Shown one piece after another: positions 1 to 8,124 of a stretch of DNA of 64,000 bases. Source of the DNA: Agrobacterium vitis (GTDB taxonomy: Bacteria; Pseudomonadota; Alphaproteobacteria; Rhizobiales; Rhizobiaceae); the NCBI RefSeq assembly GCF_013426735.1, contig NZ_AP023272.1, positions 2,648,501-2,712,500 of the forward strand, read 5' to 3'. Positions within the stretch are counted from its first letter, which is position 1, and every line of letters starts with the position of its first letter. Position numbers and translations under genes: made by a program. A model generated the notes under the pieces. That model had not been told where the DNA came from. It saw only the letters and a list, made by a program, of their open reading frames with translations, and ran no database searches.

Positions 1-300
1 AAGCGCCGCCTTGGTATTGGAGCGAATGGGCGCATCCTGCTGCACCTGTGTCTCAGCGATGGAAAAGGCCGGATCATCACGGTCGATGCTCAAGGAAACG
101 ACCGAGCCGATCTGGATGCCGTTGAAACGCACCGGCGAGCCGACGCTCAGACCATTGGCGGAGCCAGGGATGCGGATGGTCAGTGGTGACATTGGGCCAC
201 CACGGCCATATTCGGCCATCCAGTAGACAAAACCAAATGCCGCAAGGATCACAAGAAGCGTGAACAAGCCGACGATGGTGTAATTTGCTTTGGTTTCCAT
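1..300 (-). CDS. mlaD: MlaD-like MCE-domain protein, N-terminal 100 codons (runs off window)
   Basis: The ATG lies at 300 and the frame stays open to the window edge, so the C-terminus is not seen. The protein begins METKANYTIVGLF, an N-terminal membrane anchor, and then the start of an MCE domain (PGSANGLSVGSPVRFNGIQI). MCE proteins bind lipid in the periplasm and feed or drain an inner-membrane ABC transporter. It starts 6 bases after the ATPase gene stops, and the permease gene precedes that, so all three form one transcript for phospholipid trafficking between the membranes. The family is clear; the substrate and direction of transport are inferred from MlaD of E. coli. Confidence 0.88.
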   Translation of the reverse strand, partial: METKANYTIVGLFTLLVILAAFGFVYWMAEYGRGGPMSPLTIRIPGSANGLSVGSPVRFNGIQIGSVVSLSIDRDDPAFSIAETQVQQDAPIRSNTKAAL

Positions 301-306
301 AGGATC

Positions 307-1182
307 TCAATCAATCGTGCCGGCAATCGCGCGGGTGCCGCGCATTTCCTGATGTTTGGGAATGGAGCGCGCCCGTTTGCCCCGGAAATAGGATTTGACC
401 CAGTCATCGTCGCAGGCGAGCATATCCGTTAACGGTCCTTCAACCAAGACTCGTTTCTGTCCGAGCACAGCGATGCGATCGCAGACCGAAAACAGGCTGT
501 CGAGGTCATGGGTCACCATATAGACGGTCAGCCCCAGCGTATCGCGCAGACGGGCAATCAAATCATCGAACTCGGCAGCGCCAATTGGGTCGAGGCCAGA
601 GGTCGGTTCATCGAGAAACACCAGGTCCGGGTCCAGCGCCAGCGCACGCGCCAAAGCCGCCCGCTTGATCATGCCGCCGGACAATTCCGAGGGGTATTTG
701 TCCCCGGCATCCGCAGAAAGGCCAACCATCTGGATTTTCAGATAGGCCAATTCGTCCATCAGCACTTGCGGAAGCTTCAGATATTCCCGCATCGGCAATT
801 GGATGTTTTCCTTGACCGTCAGGGCGGAAAACAAGGCGCCATGCTGGAACAGCACACCGAGGCGTGTATCGAGATTGGAACGCTCCGCAGCGCTGACAGC
901 ATCGTAGTCTGCGCCCAGAATATGGATCTGACCGGCCTGGCGCGGCAAAAGCCTCAACACCGTGCGCATCAGCACCGATTTCCCCGCACCCGAAGCCCCG
1001 ACAAAACCGAGAATTTCGCCGCGATAGACATCGAGATCGAGATTGTCCAGCACCAGTTTTTCACCGAAACCGACAGTCAGACCACGCACGGACAGCACCG
1101 CTTCGCGCCCTTCCTTGAGCGGCGGCACTTCCTGTGTCGGGTGATTGTCTCTGTCTTGATTGTTCAGGTCTTGCTGTTCCAC
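307..1182 (-). CDS. mlaF: MlaF-like ABC transporter ATP-binding protein
   Basis: 291-residue ATPase of the phospholipid-transport ABC system. Walker A is GASGAGKS, the signature is LSGGMIKRAALARAL (the LSGGM form typical of MlaF), and Walker B is LVFLDEP followed by the D-loop TSGLD and the switch histidine in VTHD. The start is a GTG at 1182, placed just behind AAGGGGCCGCC, the only good ribosome binding site; no ATG fits. The gene follows the permease after 9 bases and is followed by the MCE protein gene. A basic C-terminal tail (RGKRARS) extends past the ATPase core. Confidence 0.9.
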   Translation of the reverse strand: MEQQDLNNQDRDNHPTQEVPPLKEGREAVLSVRGLTVGFGEKLVLDNLDLDVYRGEILGFVGASGAGKSVLMRTVLRLLPRQAGQIHILGADYDAVSAAERSNLDTRLGVLFQHGALFSALTVKENIQLPMREYLKLPQVLMDELAYLKIQMVGLSADAGDKYPSELSGGMIKRAALARALALDPDLVFLDEPTSGLDPIGAAEFDDLIARLRDTLGLTVYMVTHDLDSLFSVCDRIAVLGQKRVLVEGPLTDMLACDDDWVKSYFRGKRARSIPKHQEMRGTRAIAGTID

Positions 1183-1191
1183 GGCGGCCCC

Positions 1192-2322
1192 TTAAAAATT
1201 GATCGCTGCGTAGAATACGGCAAACAGCCCATCCATGAGGATGACGACGAAGATCGACTTCACCACCGAGGCGGTGACGTGCTGGCCGAGCGACTCGGCG
1301 CTACCACCAACCTTCATGCCCTCCACCGCCGCGACGATGCCGATCACCACAGCCATGAACGGCGCCTTGATCAGGCCGGCAGCGAAGGTGGCATAATCCA
1401 CGGCGTCATGCAGACGGGTAACAAAGACCTGAAAGGTAATGCCGGAATAGGCAAAGGAAACGACCGCGGCACCGTAAAGCGCCGCAAAATTGGCGATAAC
1501 CGTCAGAAGCGGCAGTGCAATGACCAGAGCGACGATACGCGGCAACACCAGAACGCCGATTGGGTTGAGGCCGATAACCTTCAACGCATCCACTTCCTCG
1601 CGCATCTTCATCGAGCCGATTTCAGCGGTGATAGCGCTGCCCGAACGGCCCGCGATCATGATGGCAGTCAAGAGAACGCCGATCTCGCGCAATTGCAGAA
1701 TGCCGACCAGGTCAACCACGAAGACTTCGGCGCCGAAATAGCGAAGCTGGAATGCGCCCTGCTGGGCGATGATCGCCCCGATCAGGAAGGACATCAGCAG
1801 GATGATCGGCACCGCCCGCAGGCCCATATGGTCCAGCTGATTGACGATGGAAGCAATGGACGCCCGCCCGCCACGTCTTTCCTTGGATTGCGTGCCACGC
1901 ACCGCCGAGCCGAGCACATAGCTCATGGCCAGCACGTCTTCAAACAGGCTCACACTCATCTTGCCAACCGGCTCTAACACCCGCTGGAAGAAGGGGCGGC
2001 GATCCACGACCTTTTCTGGCAAAGGTGGCTGTTCGGGCAGCGCGGAAATCAGCTCCCGCATCGCGTCGCTACCACCGACAATCTGCACATCACCCTGCTT
2101 GGAGGCGGCCAGCTCGATGCGGCGGATGATCCAAGCGCCAGATGTATCAAGACTTGAAATGCCGGTGATGTCGATCTCGACATGGCCGTTCAACGTTTCG
2201 CGCATTTCCAGCAGTTTTGGAATCACGGTATCAACCGTGGTATTGCGCCACGGACCGCTCAGGCGAAGCCGCTGCCCGGCCTCCCCTTCCAGCTGTTCGG
2301 CATCGACCGTGGTATTGTCCAT
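1192..2322 (-). CDS. mlaE: MlaE-type ABC permease with fused N-terminal STAS domain
   Basis: 376 residues from the ATG at 2322; a TTG at 2337 could add five codons. Residues 1 to about 110 form a STAS domain (DITGISSLDTSGAW resembles the anti-sigma-antagonist signature). The rest is the MlaE permease with several hydrophobic helices and the conserved stretch VLPRIVALVIALPLLT. In E. coli the STAS partner MlaB is a separate protein; here it is joined to the permease. First gene of the mlaE-mlaF-mlaD transcript. The 187-base gap upstream, to the phosphoesterase gene, would hold the promoter. Confidence 0.9.
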   Translation of the reverse strand: MDNTTVDAEQLEGEAGQRLRLSGPWRNTTVDTVIPKLLEMRETLNGHVEIDITGISSLDTSGAWIIRRIELAASKQGDVQIVGGSDAMRELISALPEQPPLPEKVVDRRPFFQRVLEPVGKMSVSLFEDVLAMSYVLGSAVRGTQSKERRGGRASIASIVNQLDHMGLRAVPIILLMSFLIGAIIAQQGAFQLRYFGAEVFVVDLVGILQLREIGVLLTAIMIAGRSGSAITAEIGSMKMREEVDALKVIGLNPIGVLVLPRIVALVIALPLLTVIANFAALYGAAVVSFAYSGITFQVFVTRLHDAVDYATFAAGLIKAPFMAVVIGIVAAVEGMKVGGSAESLGQHVTASVVKSIFVVILMDGLFAVFYAAINF

Positions 2323-2509
2323 CTGACCGGAACTCAAAACGTATACACTTTCAAAGCCATCACTCAGAGAGTGGGCAAGCCGCCATCGGCTTGATGCTGA
2401 CGACTATATATCGTTCCCGCGCGACAATTCCACTGATCTTTGCGGGAAAAGTGTCGATCAACCTATGGGCAACACTTCGGTCCACAGGCTTTTGTCACCT
2501 ATAACCATT

Positions 2510-3370
2510 TCAGGCGTTGCAGCGTGCCGCCTGCGTTTCTGTTCCAGCGGGGTTTTCCACCGGAAAAATGCGAATGGGCTCCGGCGGACCCAGCAGGCGC
2601 GGTTGATCAGCGGCATTATAGCGCGTACCCCATTCGATCAATTCAAAATGACCGTCATGATGTTCGGCCACCGCAGTGCAGCTTTCCACCCAATCGCCGG
2701 TATTGATGTAATGGATACCGCCGACATCCTGCATGACAGCATGATGGATATGGCCACAGATCACACCATGCACGTCGTTGCGGCGCGCTTCGTCGGCAAC
2801 GACTTTCTGGAATTCTCCGATAAAATTGACCGCATGCTTGACCTGTAGCTTGGCCCAGGCAGAAAATGACCAATAGGGCATGCCCATCCGGCGGCGGACA
2901 GCCGCCAGAACCACGTTGATGGCAATCGCCATGTCATAAGCCCAGTCACCCATATAGGCGAGCAGGCGCGCATTGCGCACCACCACATCGAACTGGTCGC
3001 CATGCAGAATCAGATAGCGCTTGTTATCCGCCGTCTCGTGAATCATCCGGTCCAGCACTTCGATTCCCCCAAAATGGGTTCCGGGAAAACCCCGGAGGAA
3101 TTCGTCGTGATTTCCGGGGATATAGACAATTCTTGTCCCCTTGCGCGCCTTGCGCAGCAATTTCTGCACCACATCATTACAGCCCTGAGGCCAATACCAG
3201 CTGCGTTTCAACCGCCAGCCATCGACGATATCGCCAACCAGAACGATGGTATCGGCATCGTAAACACGCAGGAAATCCAGCAAAAAATCAGTCTTTGCGG
3301 CCTTAGAGCCGAGATGCACATCCGAAATGAAGAGGGTTCTCACATGTCGCGTTTCGGTTTCGTCGCTCAC
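2510..3370 (-). CDS. LpxH-type metallophosphoesterase (UDP-2,3-diacylglucosamine diphosphatase family)
   Basis: 286 residues with the full calcineurin-like metallophosphoesterase signature: DVHLG near residue 17, GDIVDGW, GNHDE, HGDQFD and GHIHH, which supply the two-metal site. The family includes LpxH, which cleaves UDP-2,3-diacylglucosamine to lipid X in lipid A synthesis. Many alphaproteobacteria use LpxI for that step, so this protein could instead act on another pyrophosphate. It starts with GTG at 3370 behind AAGGACC. The 5' end is divergent to the malic enzyme gene, leaving about 157 bases for two promoters. Confidence 0.8.
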   Translation of the reverse strand: MSDETETRHVRTLFISDVHLGSKAAKTDFLLDFLRVYDADTIVLVGDIVDGWRLKRSWYWPQGCNDVVQKLLRKARKGTRIVYIPGNHDEFLRGFPGTHFGGIEVLDRMIHETADNKRYLILHGDQFDVVVRNARLLAYMGDWAYDMAIAINVVLAAVRRRMGMPYWSFSAWAKLQVKHAVNFIGEFQKVVADEARRNDVHGVICGHIHHAVMQDVGGIHYINTGDWVESCTAVAEHHDGHFELIEWGTRYNAADQPRLLGPPEPIRIFPVENPAGTETQAARCNA

Positions 3371-3527
3371 GGGAATGGTCCTTTACGATCAGCTTTGGCA
3401 TGCTCTCAAAATCAGACTCGTGTTTCAGGATGATGACACGGGCAACACACCGATGGGCTGCAATTGCCATGGCCACCAGAAATATGTTCTGGTCCGTGGA
3501 ACGATTTGTTGTAAGAGATGGGAAGAG

Positions 3528-5858
3528 ATGAACGATGAAGCGGCAAGAAGCATGACCGACGACAAAACCAAGACGAATTCGCCCGCCTCTGGCGATCTGG
3601 ACGAACAGGCTCTGTTCTACCATTTGCATCCCCGCCCCGGCAAATTAGAGATCCAGGCAACCAAGCCGCTGGGCAACCAGCGCGACCTGGCGCTTGCCTA
3701 TTCCCCGGGTGTTGCGGCTCCCTGCCTTGCCATTCGCGACAATCCACAAGCCGCCGACGATTACACGGCCCGCGCCAATCTGGTCGCGGTGATTTCCAAC
3801 GGCACCGCCGTCCTCGGCCTCGGCAATATCGGCCCGCTGGCCTCAAAGCCGGTCATGGAAGGCAAAGCCGTCCTGTTCAAAAAATTCGCCGGTATCGATG
3901 TCTTCGACATCGAGGTCGATGCTATGACCGTCGATGCCATGGTCTCGACCGTCGCCTCGCTGGAGCCGACCTTTGGCGGTATCAACCTTGAAGATATCAA
4001 GGCGCCGGAATGCTTCGAAATCGAGCAGCAATTGCGCGACCGGATGAATATTCCGGTGTTTCACGATGACCAGCACGGCACCGCGATCATCGTCGCCGCA
4101 GCCATTCTGAACGGCCTTGAACTGGCCGGTAAAACCATCGGCGACGTCAAGATCGTCGCGTCAGGCGCAGGTGCTGCGGCTCTTGCCTGCCTCAACCTTC
4201 TGGTTGCACTTGGCGCGAAACGCGAAAATATCTGGGTCCATGACATTGAGGGGCTGGTCTACAAGGGCCGTAACGAGCTGATGGACCCCTGGAAAGAGGT
4301 CTATGCCCAGGAAAGCGACAAGCGGGTGCTTGCTGAAAGCATCGGCGGTGCAGATGTATTCCTCGGCCTGTCCGCTGCGGGAGTCTTGAAGCCGGAACTG
4401 CTGGAACAGATGGCGCCAAGCCCGCTGATCATGGCTCTGGCCAATCCAAAGCCCGAAATCATGCCGGAACTGGCGCGCACCGCCCGTCCCGACGCGATGA
4501 TCTGCACCGGCCGGTCGGACTATCCCAACCAGGTCAATAACGTTCTCTGCTTCCCTTATATCTTCCGGGGCGCTCTGGATTGCGGCGCGACCACGATCAA
4601 CGAAGAGATGAAGATGGCCGCTGTCAAAGCCATCGCAGCACTCGCCCGCGAAGAAGTCTCAGAGGTGGCGGCCAGGGCCTATACCGGCGACTCGCCGACT
4701 TTCGGACCTGAATATCTGATCCCCTCGCCTTTCGATCCACGCCTCATCCTGCGCATTGCGCCCGCCGTGGCAAAAGCCGCCGAAGAGAGTGGCGTCGCCC
4801 GCAGGCCGATTGCCGATTACGACAGCTATCTCGATACTCTGAGCCGTTTCGTGTTCCGCTCCGGCTTCATCATGAAGCCGATCTTTGCCAATGCAAAAGC
4901 GGCCGTGAAAAAGCGGGTGATCTTTGCCGAAGGCGAGGATGAACGGGTGTTGCGCGCTGCCCAGGTGCTGCTGGAAGACGGAATTGGTGAACCGATCCTG
5001 ATCGGTCGTCCGCAGATTATCGAAACGCGCCTGAAACGCTTTGGCCTGCGCATCCGGCCCGGCATCGATTTTGCCATCGTCAATCCGGAAGACGATCCAC
5101 GCTACCGAGACTATGTGGACGATTATGTAGCGCTGGTTGGACGGTCCGGTATCAATCCCGAAGCAGCAAGAACCATCGTGCGCACCAATACGACCGTGAT
5201 CGGCGCGCTATCCTTGAAGCGCGGCGAAGCCGATGCGCTGATCTGTGGCGTTGAAGGCCGGTTTGACAGGCATGTTCACGATGTCGGTCAAATCCTCGGC
5301 AAAAAGCCGAATGTCCGGGACTTTTCCGGTCTCAGCCTGCTGATTTCCCAGCGTGGTGCGGTTTTCATGACCGATACATTCGTGACCGAAAATCCAACGG
5401 CGGAAGAAGTGGCGGAAATGACCATTCTGGCCGCCCAGGCCATTCGCCAGTTCGGCATCACGCCGAAAGCCGCACTTCTGTCTCATTCCAATTTCGGCTC
5501 GCGCAATTGCGAAAGCGCCCGCAAGATGCGCGCAGCGCTTGAGATCCTGCGCAAGGAAGCGCCTGAGCTGGAAGTCGATGGTGAAATGCAGGGCGGTTCG
5601 GCCCTGTCGGAGACTTTGCGTCGGCGCGCCATTCCCAACAGCACGCTGTCGGGCGATGCAAACCTGCTGGTGTTCCCCAACCTGGATTCCGCCAATATTT
5701 CGCTGGGTCTCGTTCGCACCTTTACCGATGCTTTGCATGTCGGCCCAATCCTTCTGGGAGCCGCCCAGCCAGCGCATGTTCTGTCAACGTCCGTCACCTC
5801 ACGTGGCGTTGTCAATATGGCCGCTCTTGCCGTGGTGGAAGCCAACCAGCAGATCTGA
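3528..5858 (+). CDS. dme: NAD(P)-dependent malic enzyme with C-terminal phosphotransacetylase-like domain
   Basis: Oxidative decarboxylation of malate to pyruvate, central to growth on C4-dicarboxylates. With the ATG at 3528 it has 776 residues; an ATG at 3552 gives 768, close to the 764-770 residues I recall for the rhizobial Tme and Dme enzymes. The open frame continues upstream to 3327, but that part overlaps the divergent gene. The N-terminal half has the malic enzyme core ([22 protein letters not shown]) and a nucleotide fold (ASGAGAAAL). The last ~330 residues, from [15 protein letters not shown], match phosphotransacetylase, usually regulatory in these fusions. Its position next to a sinR/sinI-like pair suggests Dme; cofactor choice cannot be read from sequence. 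Confidence 0.93.
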   Translation: MNDEAARSMTDDKTKTNSPASGDLDEQALFYHLHPRPGKLEIQATKPLGNQRDLALAYSPGVAAPCLAIRDNPQAADDYTARANLVAVISNGTAVLGLGNIGPLASKPVMEGKAVLFKKFAGIDVFDIEVDAMTVDAMVSTVASLEPTFGGINLEDIKAPECFEIEQQLRDRMNIPVFHDDQHGTAIIVAAAILNGLELAGKTIGDVKIVASGAGAAALACLNLLVALGAKRENIWVHDIEGLVYKGRNELMDPWKEVYAQESDKRVLAESIGGADVFLGLSAAGVLKPELLEQMAPSPLIMALANPKPEIMPELARTARPDAMICTGRSDYPNQVNNVLCFPYIFRGALDCGATTINEEMKMAAVKAIAALAREEVSEVAARAYTGDSPTFGPEYLIPSPFDPRLILRIAPAVAKAAEESGVARRPIADYDSYLDTLSRFVFRSGFIMKPIFANAKAAVKKRVIFAEGEDERVLRAAQVLLEDGIGEPILIGRPQIIETRLKRFGLRIRPGIDFAIVNPEDDPRYRDYVDDYVALVGRSGINPEAARTIVRTNTTVIGALSLKRGEADALICGVEGRFDRHVHDVGQILGKKPNVRDFSGLSLLISQRGAVFMTDTFVTENPTAEEVAEMTILAAQAIRQFGITPKAALLSHSNFGSRNCESARKMRAALEILRKEAPELEVDGEMQGGSALSETLRRRAIPNSTLSGDANLLVFPNLDSANISLGLVRTFTDALHVGPILLGAAQPAHVLSTSVTSRGVVNMAALAVVEANQQI

Positions 5859-5887
5859 CCCCCACTTTGGGTCTTTCGTATTCTGTA

Positions 5888-5925
5888 ATCACCCAGGTTC
5901 ATTCCGAACCTGGGTGATTTTTTTT
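5888..5925 (+). terminator. Rho-independent terminator after malic enzyme gene
   Basis: A perfect 13-base-pair stem (5888-5900 with 5906-5918) around the loop ATTCC is followed by a run of eight T. It begins 29 bases after the malic enzyme stop codon. The remaining ~300 bases up to avsR (5926-6221) show no gene I can support and presumably carry the avsR promoter. Confidence 0.93.
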
Positions 5926-6221
5926 GCCTGCTTACGTTTCCTTTCAGGAAGATCGGGGCCCATTTTCCTGGCAAACGTCATGCCGAGCCGGGCGAAGATG
6001 ATATTCTTCGGACACCATCTGTTTATCACCCTCTCAATTGCGCTGGCCCTCTTATGCTCTGTTTCCCTTGCTCTGCTTGCTTGGGAAACGGAGTTGGCGG
6101 TGTTCGAACCTGACACAGTTGTCTTCGCAAGACATAAAATCGCAGACCTGAAACCTTATTCAACACGTGGACATTTGCCCTCAAAGGTAGAAAATGAACC
6201 CTTAGAAATTGCGGGGCTTTC

Positions 6222-6962
6222 ATGTTTGACGATGACATTTATTTTAATTTGCTCGATTGGCTGGAGACCGCCACCAGCGCGAAATGGACCGATTTCCTGA
6301 ACCGTCTGCAAATCAGCTACAACCTGTCGGGCTGTCTTTACATGGACGCTTCCATCACCTCGGCTGGCGCTCTGGTATATCGATACGGGCATACATTCGA
6401 TAAGCAGGCAAAAGACCCTATCCTCATGCTCGATGCGCCTGTTTTGCGTAACGTCTTGTCACAACTCAGCCGGGCCATGGAACCGGTGGATATGCATGAC
6501 CTCGCGCAATTGAGCGAAGAGGGCCTTCTGTTGCGCAGCAAGCTGCGCGATCTGCCCTTGCCGAGGCAAGCCGTCAGTTATCCGCTGCTTTCGGTCGATG
6601 GCCGCGGCGCAATTCTCGCTATTGCAAGCAATGCATGTGAGGAGGAGTGGCGACGCTTTCGCCGCTGCCATGACCGCGACATCCATCTTCTGGCGGGAAA
6701 ATTCCACGCAGGCCTAGTGAAACGCTGCGATGGTACCCGCCTCGGAGGTGTGCCCACCCTCACCCGACGGGAACAGGAAACCCTGCGGTGGACGGCTGCG
6801 GGCAAAAGCTATTGGGAAACCGCCGTGATCCTTGGAATCTCTGAACGGACCGTGCGGTATTTTATGGCCAATGCCCGCACCAAACTCGACGCCGTCTCCA
6901 ACACTCAAGCGGTGGCAAAGGCCCTGCAACGCGGCCTGATTCCACCGGAAGCACCATTATAA
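6222..6962 (+). CDS. avsR: LuxR-family quorum-sensing regulator (AvsR/SinR-like)
   Basis: 246 residues, the usual LuxR length. Residues 1-165 would be the acyl-homoserine-lactone domain and residues 178-240 the LuxR helix-turn-helix, with the signature LTRREQETLRW and GISERTVRYFMANARTKL. The ligand domain is divergent: I do not find the W-x3-Y pair that normally precedes the conserved Asp-Pro. The neighbouring synthase gene and the upstream malic enzyme match the sinR/sinI-dme arrangement, so it most likely controls avsI. The gene name is from memory of Agrobacterium vitis. The ribosome site is weak (GGGG six bases before ATG). Confidence 0.85.
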   Translation: MFDDDIYFNLLDWLETATSAKWTDFLNRLQISYNLSGCLYMDASITSAGALVYRYGHTFDKQAKDPILMLDAPVLRNVLSQLSRAMEPVDMHDLAQLSEEGLLLRSKLRDLPLPRQAVSYPLLSVDGRGAILAIASNACEEEWRRFRRCHDRDIHLLAGKFHAGLVKRCDGTRLGGVPTLTRREQETLRWTAAGKSYWETAVILGISERTVRYFMANARTKLDAVSNTQAVAKALQRGLIPPEAPL

Positions 6963-7159
6963 CAGGCCGCCGGCCTCCATATCTTATGTTAGCCAGACCT
7001 CTCGGCAGCTGAGGGATCCGAACTATCATGGATAGGTGGCGGCCCATATTGCCTATGCAAAAATTTCATGCCGCATGTGTGTTTTAAATATTTGCAACGC
7101 CTTCAAGACGGGGAGTGGTCCACATCTTCGATGCCTAGGTATGAGATGGTGAATCGGAG

Positions 7160-7192
7160 CAGTTTAACGGTCAATTCTTGTCAGTTAAACTG
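7160..7192. promoter_or_regulatory. Inverted repeat upstream of avsI (distal operator candidate)
   Basis: CAGTTTAAC at 7160-7168 is repeated as its exact complement GTTAAACTG at 7184-7192, with a 15-base spacer. The right arm runs into the lux-box-like dyad that starts at 7188, so the two could not be occupied independently. Suggests binding by a dimeric regulator; the regulator itself is unknown. Confidence 0.5.
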
Positions 7193-7207
7193 TCGCTACC
7201 GTCAGTT
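7188..7207 (+). promoter_or_regulatory. lux-box-like 20-bp dyad in front of avsI
   Basis: AACTGTCGCTACCGTCAGTT pairs with its own complement at 8 of 10 positions. It is centred about 65 bases before the avsI ATG. A TATTGT hexamer at 7231-7236 would place transcription start near 7243, putting the dyad near -45, the usual place for a LuxR activator box. The size and position fit a LuxR-type site; binding is inferred. Confidence 0.6.
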
Positions 7208-7262
7208 TTATTGGGATTTTTTTACACTCATATTGTGTCACCTTCCAATTAAGGAGACACGC

Positions 7263-7907
7263 ATGCTCAAAATTCTGAACAGCCGACATAAGCAGACCCA
7301 ACAGGCGGCATTGGCAGACATGTTTCGCCTGCGAAAAAAAGTATTTCATGATCTTTTGAAATGGGATGTCGTTGTACAGGGCGATTTCGAGATGGATCAC
7401 TATGATGATGCCAATCCGATTTACGTTTTATCTTATGACGACAGGACAGGCCGGTTGCGCGGCTCGCTCCGCCTGCTGCCGACGCTTGGCCCGAATATGC
7501 TGGATGATACCTTTCCCATTCTATTGGACGGAAAGCCGGCCATTCGTGACATTGCCATGTGGGAATCGAGCCGGTTCTGCATCGACCCGGAAATTTCCCT
7601 GGACCGATCTTCCAACCAGGTCAGCATTGCCGCAGCCGAGCTGATGTGTGGTGTTGGTGAACTGGGCCTTGCATCGGGGCTTACGCATATCGTCACCGTG
7701 ACAGATGTGTTTTTGGAGCGGATGTTTCGCCGCATGGGCTGCCCCGGCGAACGAATTGGCGCGCCGCATAAGATCGGCTCGGTTCATGCCGTGGCAATTG
7801 CCTGGGAGATCGATACCGGCATGCTCGATGCCATGAAAAACATTGCTGCCATCACCGGACGCCTGCTCGACACACCAATGTCGCTGGAACAGGCACGTGC
7901 CGCCTGA
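7263..7907 (+). CDS. avsI: LuxI-family acyl-homoserine-lactone synthase (AvsI/SinI-like)
   Basis: 214 residues. Makes N-acyl-homoserine lactone from S-adenosylmethionine and an acyl carrier protein. All residues usually invariant in the family are present at their standard spacing: R24, F28, W34, E43, D45, D48, R70, E101 and R104. The start is fixed by AAGGAG at 7251-7256; the open frame extends upstream but overlaps the operator region. It lies 300 bases downstream of avsR in the same direction with its own promoter region. SinI and AvsI are reported to make long-chain signals; chain length here cannot be read from sequence. Confidence 0.93.
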   Translation: MLKILNSRHKQTQQAALADMFRLRKKVFHDLLKWDVVVQGDFEMDHYDDANPIYVLSYDDRTGRLRGSLRLLPTLGPNMLDDTFPILLDGKPAIRDIAMWESSRFCIDPEISLDRSSNQVSIAAAELMCGVGELGLASGLTHIVTVTDVFLERMFRRMGCPGERIGAPHKIGSVHAVAIAWEIDTGMLDAMKNIAAITGRLLDTPMSLEQARAA

Positions 7908-7925
7908 CGTGGCGTCTCATATACG

Positions 7926-7965
7926 AAGAGCCGCCGACAATGGCTGTTCGCATGGTCGGCCTCTT
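7926..7965 (+). terminator. Weak hairpin downstream of avsI
   Basis: AAGAG and GCCGAC (7926-7938, with two unpaired C) pair with GTCGGC and CTCTT (7955-7965). It begins 19 bases after the avsI stop, but no T run follows, so at best it is a weak or factor-dependent terminator. Confidence 0.35.
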
Positions 7966-8041
7966 GGCCCTGCCAGACGGGATTGCTAAAACAGGATTAC
8001 GGGTTGGCGTTTGCGACGCCCTGCCCTATGTTCCCTTTCAC

Positions 8042-8070
8042 TTGACTTAATGTCACTTGGCTTGATTAGT
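8042..8070 (+). promoter_or_regulatory. Candidate sigma-70 promoter of the DUF2865 gene
   Basis: TTGACT at 8042-8047 resembles a -35 box, and ATTAGT at 8065-8070 stands 17 bases downstream as a poor -10 box. The site sits in a 15-base near-duplication (TCACTTGACTTAAT, then TCACTTGGCTTGAT). Predicted by eye only. Confidence 0.3.
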
Positions 8071-8084
8071 GTCCCGTCAACCGG

Positions 8085-8112
8085 CCCAATAGCATGGCCC
8101 CAATAGCATGGC
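8085..8112. repeat. Two perfect tandem copies of a 14-bp unit
   Basis: CCCAATAGCATGGC occurs at 8085-8098 and again, without a gap, at 8099-8112. The array ends 12 bases before the start codon of the DUF2865 gene, so it lies in the 5' leader where a ribosome site would be expected. Probably a recent slippage duplication. Confidence 0.9.
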
Positions 8113-8124
8113 TTATGGATCCGC

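Noticed and set aside
3327-3527. A 67-codon extension upstream of the malic enzyme start
   Set aside because: It overlaps the divergent phosphoesterase gene and its promoter region and has no similarity to the enzyme's N-terminus.
7068-7262. A 65-codon in-frame extension upstream of avsI
   Set aside because: AAGGAG at 7251 fixes the start at 7263, and the extension overlaps the lux-box-like and inverted-repeat elements; LuxI proteins do not have such a tail.
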